NCBI GenBank assembly: GCA_028023455.1
Contig: JAQFVV010000353.1
Location: 372,001 to 436,000 of the forward strand
Length of the DNA: 64,000 nt
DNA from: Epiperipatus broadwayi
Taxonomy: Eukaryota > Onychophora > Udeonychophora > Euonychophora > Peripatidae
Direction of reading: 5' to 3'
Below the pieces are notes generated by a model, which did not search any database, was not told where the DNA came from, and was given only the letters and a program-made list of their open reading frames with translations. The translations under genes were made by a program, and so were the position numbers. Positions 1 to 12,025 of the stretch are shown piece after piece. Each line of letters begins with the position of its first letter. The first letter of the stretch is position 1.

Positions 1-1190
1 TTCCTACCAATACCAAAATGTTGTTTAACATTCTTGAGACTTTTATTTTCTTCTACAGCTTTCCTTGCTATTTCACAGTTATACTTTCTTATATCATTTT
101 CAACTCTTTTCCGTACCATTTTACAAAATTCGAGATATTCAATTCTTTTTAATACATCATTTTTGTATATCTTCATATTCCTTCTTTTCTTCATAAATTC
201 TCTAGTCTCAGTAGAAATTTTATTAGTCAATTGCTGCTTTTTTCTACCAGCTATCTTTGTTGCAGTTTTTAAAAGTGTATCAGTTATTTTCATATTAATT
301 TCATTCAAATCTGAATCATGTTCAAAATCTCCTAACACTTGAAATCTGTTTGTAAGTTCTAATTTAAATTCATTAGAATGTTTCTGAAGATTAGGAATAT
401 CAACTGTAAATATTGTTTTTCTCAATAATTTTTGTCTCTCTAGTTTTACATTAACACGTAACTTACACCTTACTAATCGATGATCACTTCCTGTGTTAAA
501 TTTGTTAAGAACATTACAATCTTGAAATATGTATTTCCTGTTAGTCAAAATATAATCCAATTCTGCTGTACCTTCATTTGGTTGCTTCCATGTCCATTTC
601 CTTTTAACATTTTTCTCAAAAAATGAATTCATAATATGAAGTTTTTCTTTTTCTGCAAACTTCTCAAGTCTATGTCCTCTCTCATTTCTATTACCATAAC
701 CAAAATTACCTACAGCAATTTCATCTTTCATTTGTCTACCAATTCTAGCATTAAAGTCTCCCATAACAATTTTAAAATGTTGTTTACTCTGATCAAAAGC
801 CTTTTGTACATCCATATAAAAATCTTCTACTACTTCATCACTATGAGAACTTGTTGGGGCATAAACCTGAATTATCTGCATTTGGTATCTGCTATTAAGT
901 TGTATAACTAATCTTGCCACTCTGTCCGATACACCATCAATCTCCACGATATTGTTCTTCCACTTTTTATTTATAATGAATCCTACTCCACTTGTACTTT
1001 CAATATGTGTGCCTTTATAATAGAGTATATGTCCACTTTTTAAATCAATTGTTTCTTCACCTTTTCTTCTAACTTCACAAAGTCCAATAATGTCCCATTT
1101 AATATAAGACAATTCTTCTTCTAATTCTTGCAATCTTCCTTCACTTGAAAGTGATATGCAGTTGTAAGTACCTAAATAAAAAGTCGTCAT
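1..1190 (-). CDS. RTE-type LINE protein, N-terminal endonuclease part (cut by window edge)
   Basis: Reading the minus strand from the ATG at 1190-1188 gives 396 codons with no stop up to the left edge. It begins MTTFYLGTYN. The N-terminal ~240 residues carry the apurinic-type (APE) endonuclease signature in order: N10, GLCEVRRKG with E39, VYAPTS (109-114), GDFNARIG (144-151), WTW (199-201), LDYIL with D212, and SDH (235-237) with the catalytic His. After this comes a Lys/Arg-rich linker (about 245-396) leading toward the reverse transcriptase, which lies outside the window. In the family this domain nicks target DNA for target-primed reverse transcription. The complete motif set and open frame suggest a young or once-active copy. 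The linker matches the start of the plus-strand copy at 53735, so the two belong to one family. RTE is preferred because of the single APE-RT frame and the (GAT)n tail of the related copies. Domain call is firm; clade is likely. Confidence 0.9.
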   Translation of the reverse strand, partial: MTTFYLGTYNCISLSSEGRLQELEEELSYIKWDIIGLCEVRRKGEETIDLKSGHILYYKGTHIESTSGVGFIINKKWKNNIVEIDGVSDRVARLVIQLNSRYQMQIIQVYAPTSSHSDEVVEDFYMDVQKAFDQSKQHFKIVMGDFNARIGRQMKDEIAVGNFGYGNRNERGHRLEKFAEKEKLHIMNSFFEKNVKRKWTWKQPNEGTAELDYILTNRKYIFQDCNVLNKFNTGSDHRLVRCKLRVNVKLERQKLLRKTIFTVDIPNLQKHSNEFKLELTNRFQVLGDFEHDSDLNEINMKITDTLLKTATKIAGRKKQQLTNKISTETREFMKKRRNMKIYKNDVLKRIEYLEFCKMVRKRVENDIRKYNCEIARKAVEENKSLKNVKQHFGIGR

Positions 1191-3370
1191 CAAATGGCAA
1201 ATTATTCAGTACATATATATAATTAACAGCAAAAAAAAAAAAAATAGAATTAAATGTTAATTAAATAAACACCTACAAATATTAGTTTGTAATGTAAATA
1301 GCTTTTTAATAAACCAAAAAAATTAACAGCTAACCACTTATACTAAATCAAAAAAAGAAACAGATATCATAGCATCATAATTTGTATTTGTCTAGACCAG
1401 AAACTTTTTCCTGTTGGTTCTCGGGATACAGCATTAGCTCATCAATGTACAAATATGATATTGTATATTTAAATTAGAAACGTGAACTTGATTTCAAGAG
1501 GGGAAAAAAAGTTTTCAAAATGCAATTTTATAATATAAATTTTAAATAGTATTTCAGATTCTTTGGTATTTGGTTAATATCTTTATGTACTTAGGAATAT
1601 ATGAGTTATTCATTTAAAAAAAAAGTAAATGTATGCATTCAAGACTGTTAGAAAAATTAAAATAATGAACTATCATTTGTAGTTCTGAAGAGAACTTTTA
1701 GATAGTGAAAATGTAAAAAGTAAAAAATAAATCTACCTTCTTTAAAAATGGTGGTCTGTTTAGGTATTGTTTTTAAAAAAATCGTATTCAAAAACAATAT
1801 GATTCTCAAACAGATTATTTTTTAACAATAGAATATTATCTTTCCTTTTAATTTATTGATGAACACAAATTGAATTACTGAAGCAAAAAATTATAATTTT
1901 TAAAACAATATGATAATTTAATTTAAACACAAAATTTAAAGAAAACAAGTTTAACAAGTGTAAAAACATATACATATGCATATTACTTTTTAGAATCTTT
2001 TATATTAATATATATATAATCAAAGATGTTTAGTGTTGTCTTTTCATTTTTGTAAATCATATCTATTCTACATTTAATAGATTCATTTATATGAACACCA
2101 ATAACCCAATAATTAAAAAAAAATCATAATTTCTTTATATCAAGCATATACATGCCTTATTTTTATTTTTAATGTACTTTTTTTTTAAAAATTATACTAA
2201 TTAATGTTTGTCTGATAAGTTTGCGTGGTGACATTTTACTTGTAAATATATATAAAACTATTTTCATTATTTAGTGTAATTGTTAAATATTTTTTTTAAA
2301 AAATCAGTTTTTTTTTATACTTTTTCAATTATATTGCCCTATTAGTAATAACAAGTAGGCTACTATAAGCACAACGTTTTGAGTGCTATATATTAATGAT
2401 ATTATGTAAGAATATATTCTATTAGTGTATATAGACAATTGTTAACTATTATAGTAATAAATCTTAAATACTAAACTGTGTTTTATGACTAACAGCTGAA
2501 CAATATATATATATATAAAACAAGCTGCCTGTTTTAGTTGTCAATGTTACATACTCTTTAAATATATAAATAATTTAATCTCCATTTACTATGCTTTGGA
2601 ATTCATTATTTTTATCCATACATTTTTTATAATCTGTGTAATTTTATCCTCACTATGTGTAGATCACACAAACACATATATACTCCTATATATACAGAGA
2701 CTGATGGTTATTGAACTACAAATAATTTTTGTATAACTACAGAAATACATATATACATACGTCTTTCATTTTTAATAAAGCAAGTCATACATCATCTTAG
2801 TTGTAATTAATTATCTTCCTAGTTCAATAATTTTTCTTGATTATATTATAAATATACATATAACATGGAATTAAGTTTGTATTTATATACATAGATATAT
2901 AAAGATAATAATTGTCAATGAGTGCTTGCTAGAAATATAGTGACTGTAAAAAAATGTTGTTAAATATATATTGAACAACCTATCAATTTGAGTAGGCAAT
3001 TGTTGATAGATTATGTCCATCCAATAGAAAATATATTATGCATCAGTGAATAAGGTTTAATTATTACCCAAATCATTTCCTCAGCTAGATATATGTAAAA
3101 TAAACCTGGATACTAAAGAACAATGATAAAGATATATTAAATGGTTTACTCTCAGGGTTAACTTGATTGATGATTTGATTATTCACTAAAATACAAGAGG
3201 AAACAATGGCAATTTTGTTGAATCCAACCTATATTTACAAACAAAGATTATATGTAACTTAATATTCCAATTAATGATGGCTTGAATGAATGATTAACAA
3301 AACACAATATTAACAAAATACAAAATTACCATCTAATTGATTGAAAATCTAACAAGTTACCTAATGACTT
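1191..3370. other. AT-rich noncoding stretch
   Basis: Very AT-rich DNA with A- and T-runs and short TA tracts (for example about 2020 and 2499). The first bases would be the 5' untranslated region or flank of the minus-strand LINE. No coding motif, RNA gene or repeat copy was recognised. Confidence 0.6.
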
Positions 3371-4566
3371 CTACACTGCACTCTGCGTCTTATAATTCCT
3401 TCCATAGGCAAAATGGGAGAGTGTGGCATATGAAGCGTTTCTGCCAGTAGCGAATCTCCGACTACATCTACTAACTACATCAATATATCCAATCCATTGA
3501 CCCAATTTAACAACGACACAAATAACCTAAGATTACCTCCCCTAATATAACTTTACAAATCTATACAGCCATTCACGCCTGACTTAAGTTTAACATTTAT
3601 ATAATTAATTTAACGAAAAACAAAAAAATCATGATAAAAACTTAAAGAACAAAAAATAAATAAATGGAAATGATTTTACATAAATAAGAAAAAAATACAT
3701 CAAATAACACTATTAATAAAGAATTTAGTTTGGTCAGATAGGATTCTATTTGTAACAATTAAATACTAGGAAAGTTTAAAATTTAAAGTTCTTAGTGTTT
3801 TCAAATTAATATTGTTTGTTATATTTTATAAAGTTCTTACAGTTTTAGAAATGTTCATCTTTTACAGTTGCTTGCCATTTGAAATCCAGCGTTAAATTTC
3901 CCGATGATCCTGTGGTCCTCTGAATATAAGAAAAGCGATGTTTCATTTTTCCATTTTATAACAACTGAAGGGATTGAACGTGCATCTTTTTCAATCCCTT
4001 CTCCTTCACTTCCGCACTAACACATATCTGTCACATCGTAAATAATCAATAATAATTAACCAATAATTTCCAAACTTGTCCTTTTATATTACTTTGAAAG
4101 ATTGATTTAACATTACGTCATCGATGTGATGATCCTTTTCATTGAGGTCCGATTTCCCAATGCATTTATTTCATTTGCTAAAAGTTTTTATTGTTTTCCT
4201 ATCTGACCGATGTTTTTACATTTAAATGCCCAAGGCTGGTTTACATTTGACTAATTAAATTTATCATTTCCATTTCTGATTAATTAACCTGTTTTCCAAA
4301 TCAAAGATATATTTAAAGATAAATTTAAAGATATAATTTTATCTCCAAATCTTTTTAAAATTAAGTTTTAAAATACTTTTTCTTTAATAAAGTTTTATTT
4401 TAATAATTTTTCATTATCTGTGCGATTTAATATATATGAGTTTAAGATGATATTTAATTTCAATTTTTAATTCTTAAAGAAAATTTTTAAATGCGAACTT
4501 TTTAATTTACTTTCATGTTTAATAAATAAAAAAAAAAACAATGTAACGAACGTCTGTGCTCGTTAC
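3371..4566 (-). other. Less AT-rich patch, possible LTR fragment on the minus strand
   Basis: Base composition is more balanced here than in the flanks (3371-3560 and 3850-4220 especially). At 4543-4566 GTAACGA and TCGTTAC form a 7-bp stem with a 10-base loop. Read on the minus strand the segment starts TGTAACGAGCAC just inside a TA tract, as Ty3/gypsy LTRs often do. No partner LTR, primer site or coding remnant was found and the left edge is undefined, so the LTR reading is only a guess. Confidence 0.25.
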
Positions 4567-5921
4567 AATATATATATATCAGAATAATTCTTTCCTACTA
4601 TGCTATTTAGATATTTATTTGCTTCATTTACATTGTACCATACTCCTTTTTATATTGTGGGCACTAACTATTTGTGCTTATTATTTATAAAATGCTTCTA
4701 TCATAGCCTGCAAATTCAACATATTCATTTATAACTTTATTAATCTAGGGCTTCTTTAAACATTTCCCACAAACACATATAACCTCTATATATAACATCT
4801 TTATAGACAAATATATATATATATAAGCAACTCTTGTCTCATATATGTGGAAATATATATATCTATCTATACCACTAATATAAACATCTACAGCGTGGTC
4901 TATCCTTTTAAAACACCCAATGATGAGATTAAGCGTTAAACTCTAAGGAAAATGGTTAAATAATGATAAATTGGTAACACAAATATACTCTATATTTTCA
5001 TAAATGATTCCCATGCAAACAAATGACAATTTAATTCCCAGCCTAAATTATATTTAATATATATATGTCTAGAATATGCATATATACTGCTTTTAAATTG
5101 ACAAATAATGTTTAACATATATATGATCATTTGTCAATACTAAAATTAAATCAGTCTATTTACACTACATACATATATGTGAGTTTTTTAAAAAAAAAAA
5201 AAATTAAAAACACAAACAAAAAAAATAAATTAATAAATTCAAAATTTAAGAGCAATTTATTTATATGCTGTATAGTTATATATATCTCATGTGAATTATG
5301 ATAAATATAAATTTCAATACTTTATGAAAATTAATATGATTTAAAACAAGACCGATCAAATCTCAACTTATTTATATATAAAAGAATATTCAATTTTAGA
5401 ATCAATTTTACAGAAAAATAAATAAATAACAAAAAAAAAATCAAATTTTACTTACCCATGTAAATTTCTTTCCTATCTTTTCATTCCGTTCACTAATTAT
5501 TTAAGATGTTTTTGTTTTGTCCATCCTGGGTACATTGAAATAACTTTTAAAAAAAATAACAAATTAGCAGATGTGTGAATCCATAAGCTTTGTTTTTGAA
5601 TGATTAACTCATAGGATTTTCCTTTTTTTTATTATCTGGATTAAAGGAGGATAAATCACTTGAAATGATAAACTGATTTAACTATTTAATTCATGATTAT
5701 TTATAGAATCCTGTATTTGATAAATAGCTATTTATTTCATGGCCTTCTTTTCAAACACTTGCTTGGTAATAATTTGCATATTTTCACTAGATCTTAACTG
5801 GGAAATAAGATAGGCAAAGGGTTCAAAACCCCTGGACAGTAATTCTATTGCCTCAGCTCACCATTCTAATTCTATATCTCAATCCAATAGTTGTTGTCTT
5901 TATGCCATAAAGGAAATTTGT
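4567..5921. other. AT-rich noncoding stretch
   Basis: Dominated by short TA tracts and A-runs. Nothing coding and no recognisable repeat copy was seen. Confidence 0.5.
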
Positions 5922-5933
5922 AGAAGAGACTAA

Positions 5934-6349
5934 ATAATATTTACTAAGGCTGTAACCTCAAGAATGTGCGCATAAAAATACTATAGTAGGGACCTCTACA
6001 TGTCTTAACCACAAGCTTACATTTTGGAAGAAAAGAGGGGAACCCTTCTTTACTTCAATCTACATTCTATATAAATAGGTGAAGCTGAAGCAGTTAGATC
6101 TGAGAGCATGAAGCTATTCAATACTTCACTGATTAAGTCCACATTTCTTATTACACATTAATACTCACAAAATCTTTTGATTTATAATGAGTCAAGGGAA
6201 AGATCTTATAGTTAGAAATCTATTATGATAATTTAAAATTGTAATTATAAATCACGAGTATTAATGTGTAATAAGAAATGTGGACTTAATCAGTGAAGTA
6301 TTGAATAGCTTCACACTCTCAGATCTAACCACTTCAGCTTCATCTATTT
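5934..6349. mobile_element. Foldback (MITE-like) element with 13-bp flanking direct repeat
   Basis: About 416 bp. The segments at 6068-6173 and 6256-6352 are inverted copies (about 95% identical by eye) that could form a long hairpin with an ~80-base loop. AGAAGAGACTAAA occurs at 5922-5934 and again at 6350-6362, just outside the element, as a target-site duplication would. The left end (TAATATTTACTAAGG) matches the start of the related copies at 51866 and 52210, which supports the boundary. It has no coding capacity. A 13-bp duplication is long for a MITE, so class and mechanism are open. Confidence 0.75.
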
Positions 6350-6907
6350 AGAAGAGACTAAAGTAATAGTCTTGCTTTCTTTCTTTTTCAATGGCGATTA
6401 ACCAATTTGTTGCTATAGTAATTTTTTTTCATTGTTTAAACTTTTCATGTGCTAACTTTAAAAAAAAATCTTCATTACAACAATTGGTAATTTTTTTTAA
6501 ATATTAAAACGAAAAGATAAAATTAAAAAAATATATATTATATCAAAAAAAATCAGTTTTGCAGTTCATAAAAATAAATAAATAAATAATGAACAATAAA
6601 ATTATATCATAAACAATTACCAAAATAAAAATACAAAATAAATATATAGTAACAATTTTATATGCTACTATTTATATACAATATTTATATACACAGGCAA
6701 ATTCAAATTTATTTATTATCATTGCTATTTAAACACCACAATCACATATGACAATAAAATAAAATAAAAATGAACTAAATAATGATAATAACAGCAACCT
6801 ATATTTACATTCCTACATCAAAACTAAATCAAATACTTTTTTTTAAAACACAGTTGGCACTTTTATGGAATGGGTGAATCTTTTCATCCTTTACTATATA
6901 TATATAA
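6350..6907. other. AT-rich spacer
   Basis: Flank between the foldback element and the LTR retrotransposon, with A/T runs and a TA tract at about 6895-6907 that abuts the LTR. Nothing coding seen. Confidence 0.5.
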
Positions 6908-8872
6908 TCTGAGAGTACCTCATGAGCCTCACCTAAAACAATTTGATTCTTTATGAATTTATCTGTGCCTATATCAAATTAACAGATATAAATAACCTAC
7001 ACCTATCTTAAGCTTTTCATATATCAGCTATATACATAAACTAATTAAATATTAAAAGAATAATTCTAAAAATGAATTAATTATTCTTAATTTATTTATA
7101 TGCATACATAAATAAATGTTTCTAACTAATAGTATTTTTTTACTAACCAAAATTGACACTGACAAAACCTTAAGTCAACATTGCATTTTATCAGTTGAAA
7201 CAAAGAAAATAAACGTTTGGAGTTCATTACAAATTGTATATTTAAACAATAGAGAGCGTGAGCATGATTATGTGATATGCTTTCAGAAATTAATCCAAGG
7301 ATAAAAATGAACAAAAATTGTTATAATAATAATCTTCTATTTAGTTATCGAAGCAAACTACATCGGTAAATTTAAATGTGTTCGAATTTAGAACACATTT
7401 AAGAAAAAAAGAAGATTCACTATTTTAAAACTTGTTCAAGTAATTAATTTACTTACTTTTAATATTATAAAGAACTAAAAAAATAATCATTCAAATTGAC
7501 AAGGTTATAAGAGAAATCAACATCTTCGAAATGAGTTTTCAAAATATATGTTTAAGAAGACAAAAATGTACAAAGATGTTCTCTGGCTAGACAATTTATG
7601 CCAAGGATTTCTGCTGATGTTTTAAACCTGAACATGTAAATTTATTCCTACTTAATGCCTAAAGTATAATCATCATAATTTCCAATAAAAAAATACTGCC
7701 TTAATAATGGACTATTTTAATGAAGAAGATGTTAAATATTTTACTATGCAAATATTTAAAAGAATGAATATTTGGATTGCCTCTTCGAAGGATGATCAAT
7801 GAACTTTATCTTTCAACATTCATTGTCATTTTATTTTGTCTAAGGAGAAATATAAAACCATTATTCTTTCTCGTCTTGGAATACTTCATTGTGTACTTTA
7901 ATAACTCTTAAACTTTATTTTCTTTGTGAATAAATTGTATTTACATGGAAAAATTATTTCGTTTATCAAATTGATCTTAACAGGATAAATGGAGAACTGA
8001 TAAGATGAACATTTTATTTTTATTTATTTAATAAAATCTAGATGTTGATATTTTGATATATGCTCTGATGAAAGCGACGGTTGATTAAGGTAAAAGTTTT
8101 TAAATTATTTCAATTTGGAAGTAAGTTTTATTATATTCCAAATTGAACCTTACCTGACAATTATCATAATTTCTTTTTAATCAATAACATAATTAATATA
8201 GGAATACATTCTACTGTTATTCTAGTGTGAATGGTTGTTATCTGGTACAAACATAGAACACACACTGAATCATTTTAATGACACAATATGTAGATTTATA
8301 ATGTATGGTGGTATTATTTATTGTACACATGATTTTAAATTATATATATGTAAATAATTACTTTATGGTTTTTTTGGGATGTTAAATAGTTTATTATTGT
8401 ATCATATATAAGCACAGATTATAATTCTAAATTTTAATATTTTTAATTATTTACGTTATAATATTTTTGTTCCTATTACTGATTAAAATGTGTTAAACTT
8501 GATTTTAAAATTAAACAGGTTTCCTTTGTTTATTTTATGTAGCCATTTTATAACACCAATAATTATAAATATACATACTCACGCATATATATGTTGAGTC
8601 AACTTAGTGATTTAATACTTATAAAAAAGTTATATACAGCTTATACTAAATTTATCATTACTATGGGATATTTGTGGAAATGTGCCTGAAGAGAGTCAAT
8701 TGTGATTTCTACTCTGAGCTCGAATTCCGAGAGTAACAAGGTTATTAATAGAGGAGTGGATTGGATTATATTTTAAATCACATCATCCATGGCATTCTAT
8801 AAGAAGACTCAAAGTTCGAATATAGTTAGATACGACTTCTTCGAGTCCTGAAAAGGATTGTCCCATTATACA
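6908..8872 (+). repeat. 5' LTR of the gypsy-type element
   Basis: About 1.96 kb, matching 12026-13979 along its whole length. The start reads TCTGAGAGTACC here and TGTGAGAGTACC in the 3' copy. The end reads CCCATTATACA, giving a normal TG...CA frame when the 3' copy supplies the start. It lies next to the primer-binding site. Such length is unusual for a gypsy LTR. It contains no convincing ORF; the short frames near 7116-7314 are chance. Confidence 0.9.
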
Positions 8873-8890
8873 TGGCGCCCATATTTAAGG
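8873..8890 (+). promoter_or_regulatory. Primer-binding site, tRNA-Lys-like
   Basis: TGGCGCCC directly follows the CA that ends the 5' LTR. These eight bases are complementary to the 3' end of tRNAs ending GGGCGCCA, as tRNA-Lys does. The bases after that (ATATTTAAGG) no longer match, so the site is decayed or short. Confidence 0.7.
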
Positions 8891-9225
8891 CATGAAACAG
8901 CAGTTTTCCATTAGTTAAATCCATAGTTTAAAATATATATATATGAGTATGTTGTGAATTGGTAAAAACACTGAATAATAAATAATAGAGACCTTGAAAT
9001 AAAATAAACCGTAGTAAACAGATAAATCAGTCGCTTTAAAATAAATAAATAAATACGATTATAGTTTGGGCATTAAAAAATATATTATAACAACATCTTA
9101 TAAAAGTAGGAAAAATAGAATTACATTTAAGGGCATAAGCACAGCATGAAATCTTATGGCATATATGTAATTATAACCTTGAAAAGAAAGTAGTTTATAT
9201 ATATAGCATTAGAAATTTTTCATTA

Positions 9226-10433
9226 ATGATAACTAGAAGTGGGAAAAAGCTAATAATAATGGAAGTAAAAAGTTTTGAAGAATCTTTAAGCAATAAAGAT
9301 AGTGAAGTAGAAATTACTTCAATTAGTAATGAACAAGGATCTTTACAAGTCCAAATGTCTGCAGGGTCTGTAGCAGAAAATGAACATCCTTCACAAGTTC
9401 ACATGACAGATCAAATATTACCTCAAACACAAAAAGAAACTGAAGCTATAACAGTATAACCTCAAGAAAGTGATAATCATATAACTCAATTGGTTCAAAT
9501 GATAATGGATCTAAAAGTTAGTATGGAAGGAAATAAGTTAAAATGAATACTGATGTGAAGGGAGAAATTAATAATATAAAAGCTGATATGGTAACCAAAG
9601 CTGATATGAATAATATAAAACCTGATATAAATAAAATGAATGCTGATATGAATGGAGAAATGGCTAGAATGAATGGTAATATGGTAACTAAAGTTGATAT
9701 GGATAATATGGAAGTGAAATGAAAAAAAGATATAATTTCTATAAAAGAAGAGTTAAAGAAAGATATTGATGATTTTAAGAAAAAGATGAAAGTAGAAATC
9801 AAAGTAGAAATCAAAGATGAAACTAAATTGTTTGAAGAAATGAAACAATTATCATTAGATTTAAATAATGTTCAAAAGGATATTGTTGAAAAGAAACAAA
9901 CTGCCAATGAATTAGAAAGACTTCATGACACAAAAGCATCAACAATATCGATGGCAATTCAAAGCCAAGAATCCAAAGCTTACCCAGAGCATGAGGTCCA
10001 CAAATATAATGACAGCATCCAGAAGAAATCACTTTTAGTTCAAATGAATACTTCAGAAGAAAACTGTCATGATTATCATTTTACCATACAGCAGAGCAAT
10101 GAAGTAGAAGATCATTGCAGCATTACTAAAGTGCTTGAACCTGATCCAAAAATCGTAGAAAGAGAATATAATATGTATAATGTGCAATATAAATTAAATT
10201 CTGAATCTCAGGAATTCAGAGAAGCACAATCAAATAATAATACTGAATGTCTGGATAAATTAAGACTTCAGATTTCTTGTATTAATAACAAGTTAAATCA
10301 TGAATTCATGAAACTTGAGATGACTCCACTATCTAAAGATATAATAGATGAATACAACAGTGAAGGGTATTTTGAGTCATCCCACCATATTTGTTTTTAT
10401 TTCCATAACAAAAGTAAAACATTTCATCAATGA
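9226..10433 (+). pseudogene. gag-like coiled-coil protein of the LTR element, broken
   Basis: A first frame runs from MITRSGKKLI at 9226 to a TAA ending at 9459. After a frame change a second frame runs from the ATG at 9543 to 10433, interrupted by one in-frame TGA at 9720-9722. The middle has a repeated Lys/Asp/Met pattern (KADMVTKADMNNIK and similar) and then a Lys/Glu-rich heptad region, a strong coiled-coil look. The C-terminal part is acidic/polar. Position right after the primer-binding site, the basic MxTRSGK-type start and the coiled coil fit a gypsy gag. No CCHC zinc knuckle was recognised. At least two breaks make it a pseudogene here. Confidence 0.7.
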
Positions 10434-10445
10434 GGTGTTGATAAA

Positions 10446-10754
10446 TTGGATGACAACCATCTGATAAGATCATTATCAATGATAATATTTAATAGAAAAG
10501 AAGGTTGTCCTAGTAGACAGTTTAATTCAGAAGATATAGACGAAGATAATAGATTTAATTGTCTTAAGTGTAAATTATGGTGTATGAAGCATCACCATAA
10601 TCCTGAAGATGAACAAATTATAAAAAGTCTTCAGACAATAATAAAGATATTTATAATACAAGCTAAGAGACAGAAAAGTTCACAATTCCATAGGTTGTGT
10701 AATATTTACGAAGGTCCCTTCACATTCATTGAACATGTTAATGGATGTGCTTAA
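10446..10754 (+). pseudogene. Unassigned retroelement ORF, internal region
   Basis: A 102-residue frame starting 12 bases after the gag-like frame. It has a Cys/His cluster (NCLKCKLWCMKHHH, about residues 38-51) followed by a helical basic stretch and EGPFTFIEHVNG near the end. The Cys/His cluster could be a zinc-binding piece of gag or of the integrase N-terminus, and the EGPFT stretch resembles an integrase GPY segment, but neither assignment is secure. It is real as a degraded part of the element; the function is not known. Confidence 0.4.
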
Positions 10755-10787
10755 AAAGTAAAGCATATATATAAGGAAGGACTTCAT

Positions 10788-10860
10788 GGATTACGATTTT
10801 GAGATGTGACAATGGACTTTCAGTAATGGTAGAATTCATTAGGCTGTTCTTTTAAGAGAA
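10788..10860 (+). pseudogene. Possible integrase core scrap
   Basis: One frame through this stretch reads LRCDNGLSVMVEFIRLFF. It resembles the DNG segment around the second catalytic Asp of retroelement integrases. It lies between the unassigned ORF and the integrase C-terminus, the expected order. It is too short and broken to be sure. Confidence 0.3.
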
Positions 10861-11100
10861 TAAATGTATATATGTATATAAATAATTGAAGTTGATATTA
10901 ATAATAATAAAATGCATCAAGTTAACCAAAGTATGAAAAAAAAAATACTTACAGGTTTATTAGAGTACAAGTTATGGTTAAAATTCGAGTCCATTATTAT
11001 ATATTTTGATATGGATATGTATAAATAAGACATTTATTTTATATAGCGTGATGTTGTTAAACTATAATAGCAATCAGCATTAAGCCAATGCACATGCATA

Positions 11101-11412
11101 TTGTTGATATATATATATAAAGATAGTGTAAAAGCTTATAAACAACTTGTTAAAAAAAAGATCAGTCAAAGAAATAAAAATGTGAAGATAATTTCACACA
11201 TGTTCAAAGTTGGGGGTCAAGTTTTTATAAAAACACCTCATGTGAGTAAACCCCAACAGAACAGATACCAAAAGTTTTACCATTAATATGAAGGACCTTA
11301 TACTATCATAAAGCAAACAGGTCCCATTGCATTCTGGATAAATATAAAGGGAGACATTAAAGGCACTTACAATGCTAGAGCTTTAAAACCCTATTTTGGT
11401 CAAACGAATTAA
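11101..11412 (+). pseudogene. Integrase C-terminal domain (GPY type), one internal stop
   Basis: The frame from 11101 continues past one TAA (11284-11286) to the TAA at 11410-11412. It contains FKVGGQVFIKTP, a typical strand of the integrase C-terminal SH3-like fold. After the stop it has YEGPYTIIKQTGPIAFWI and then ARALKPYF. The YEGPYTI block is the GPY/F module found in Ty3/gypsy integrases. In the family this domain binds DNA and chromatin during integration. The upstream catalytic core is nearly all missing. Being the last coding piece before the purine tract, it marks the end of pol. Confidence 0.75.
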
Positions 11413-12010
11413 TAATGTTTTACCATATGCTACTTATGTATAGAGTAAAATGTTGAAAGAAAAGATCACTTGGAATAGGTAAGGAGAGAAAAAGCTTTCA
11501 TTTCAAAGTATATATATATATATATGCATAAGGATGTATATAAGTCAAAAAAGACATTAATTTTCTTTGATGAGGGTATGTTAAGCAATAAAATTAATTC
11601 TTAGGATAGCTAAAATCATTTTAAGAGTTAATCCATGATGAATGATGGATGTCCTTATGTTTTGAATAGTTCTCAAAAAAGTCCATGAGGCTTAAAGAAA
11701 AGCAGGATGGAGACTACCAAACAAACATATGTGTCATCTATAAAAGAGGCACATAACAATAAATCCATTAAAGAAAAATAAAAAAGGGGAGAAAAAGAAA
11801 GAACCCTATATATATGAACCTTCTTGTCCTTCTGTTTAAATTGAATGATGTTTAGTATAGAGAAAAGGAAAAAGGGTTAGAAAATAGAATAAATAATAAG
11901 GGTTGATAAAAGCAAGAAAGAAAAACAAGCTCCACAACTTTATATTTAATGCATACATTGACACACATTAAGTGTCCAAATTTTAATGGTAAATATAAAA
12001 TTTGAACTTT

Positions 12011-12025
12011 TTAAGGATGGGGTAA
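12011..12025 (+). promoter_or_regulatory. Polypurine tract before the 3' LTR
   Basis: AAGGATGGGG lies just upstream of the TGTGAGAG that starts the 3' LTR, the usual position for second-strand priming. Confidence 0.6.

Noticed and set aside
34-342. Plus-strand ORF of 102 residues
   Set aside because: It is the antisense of the LINE endonuclease/linker on the minus strand; the same applies to 636-911.
7116-7314. Overlapping ORFs on both strands
   Set aside because: They lie inside the noncoding 5' LTR and are not preserved in the 3' LTR.
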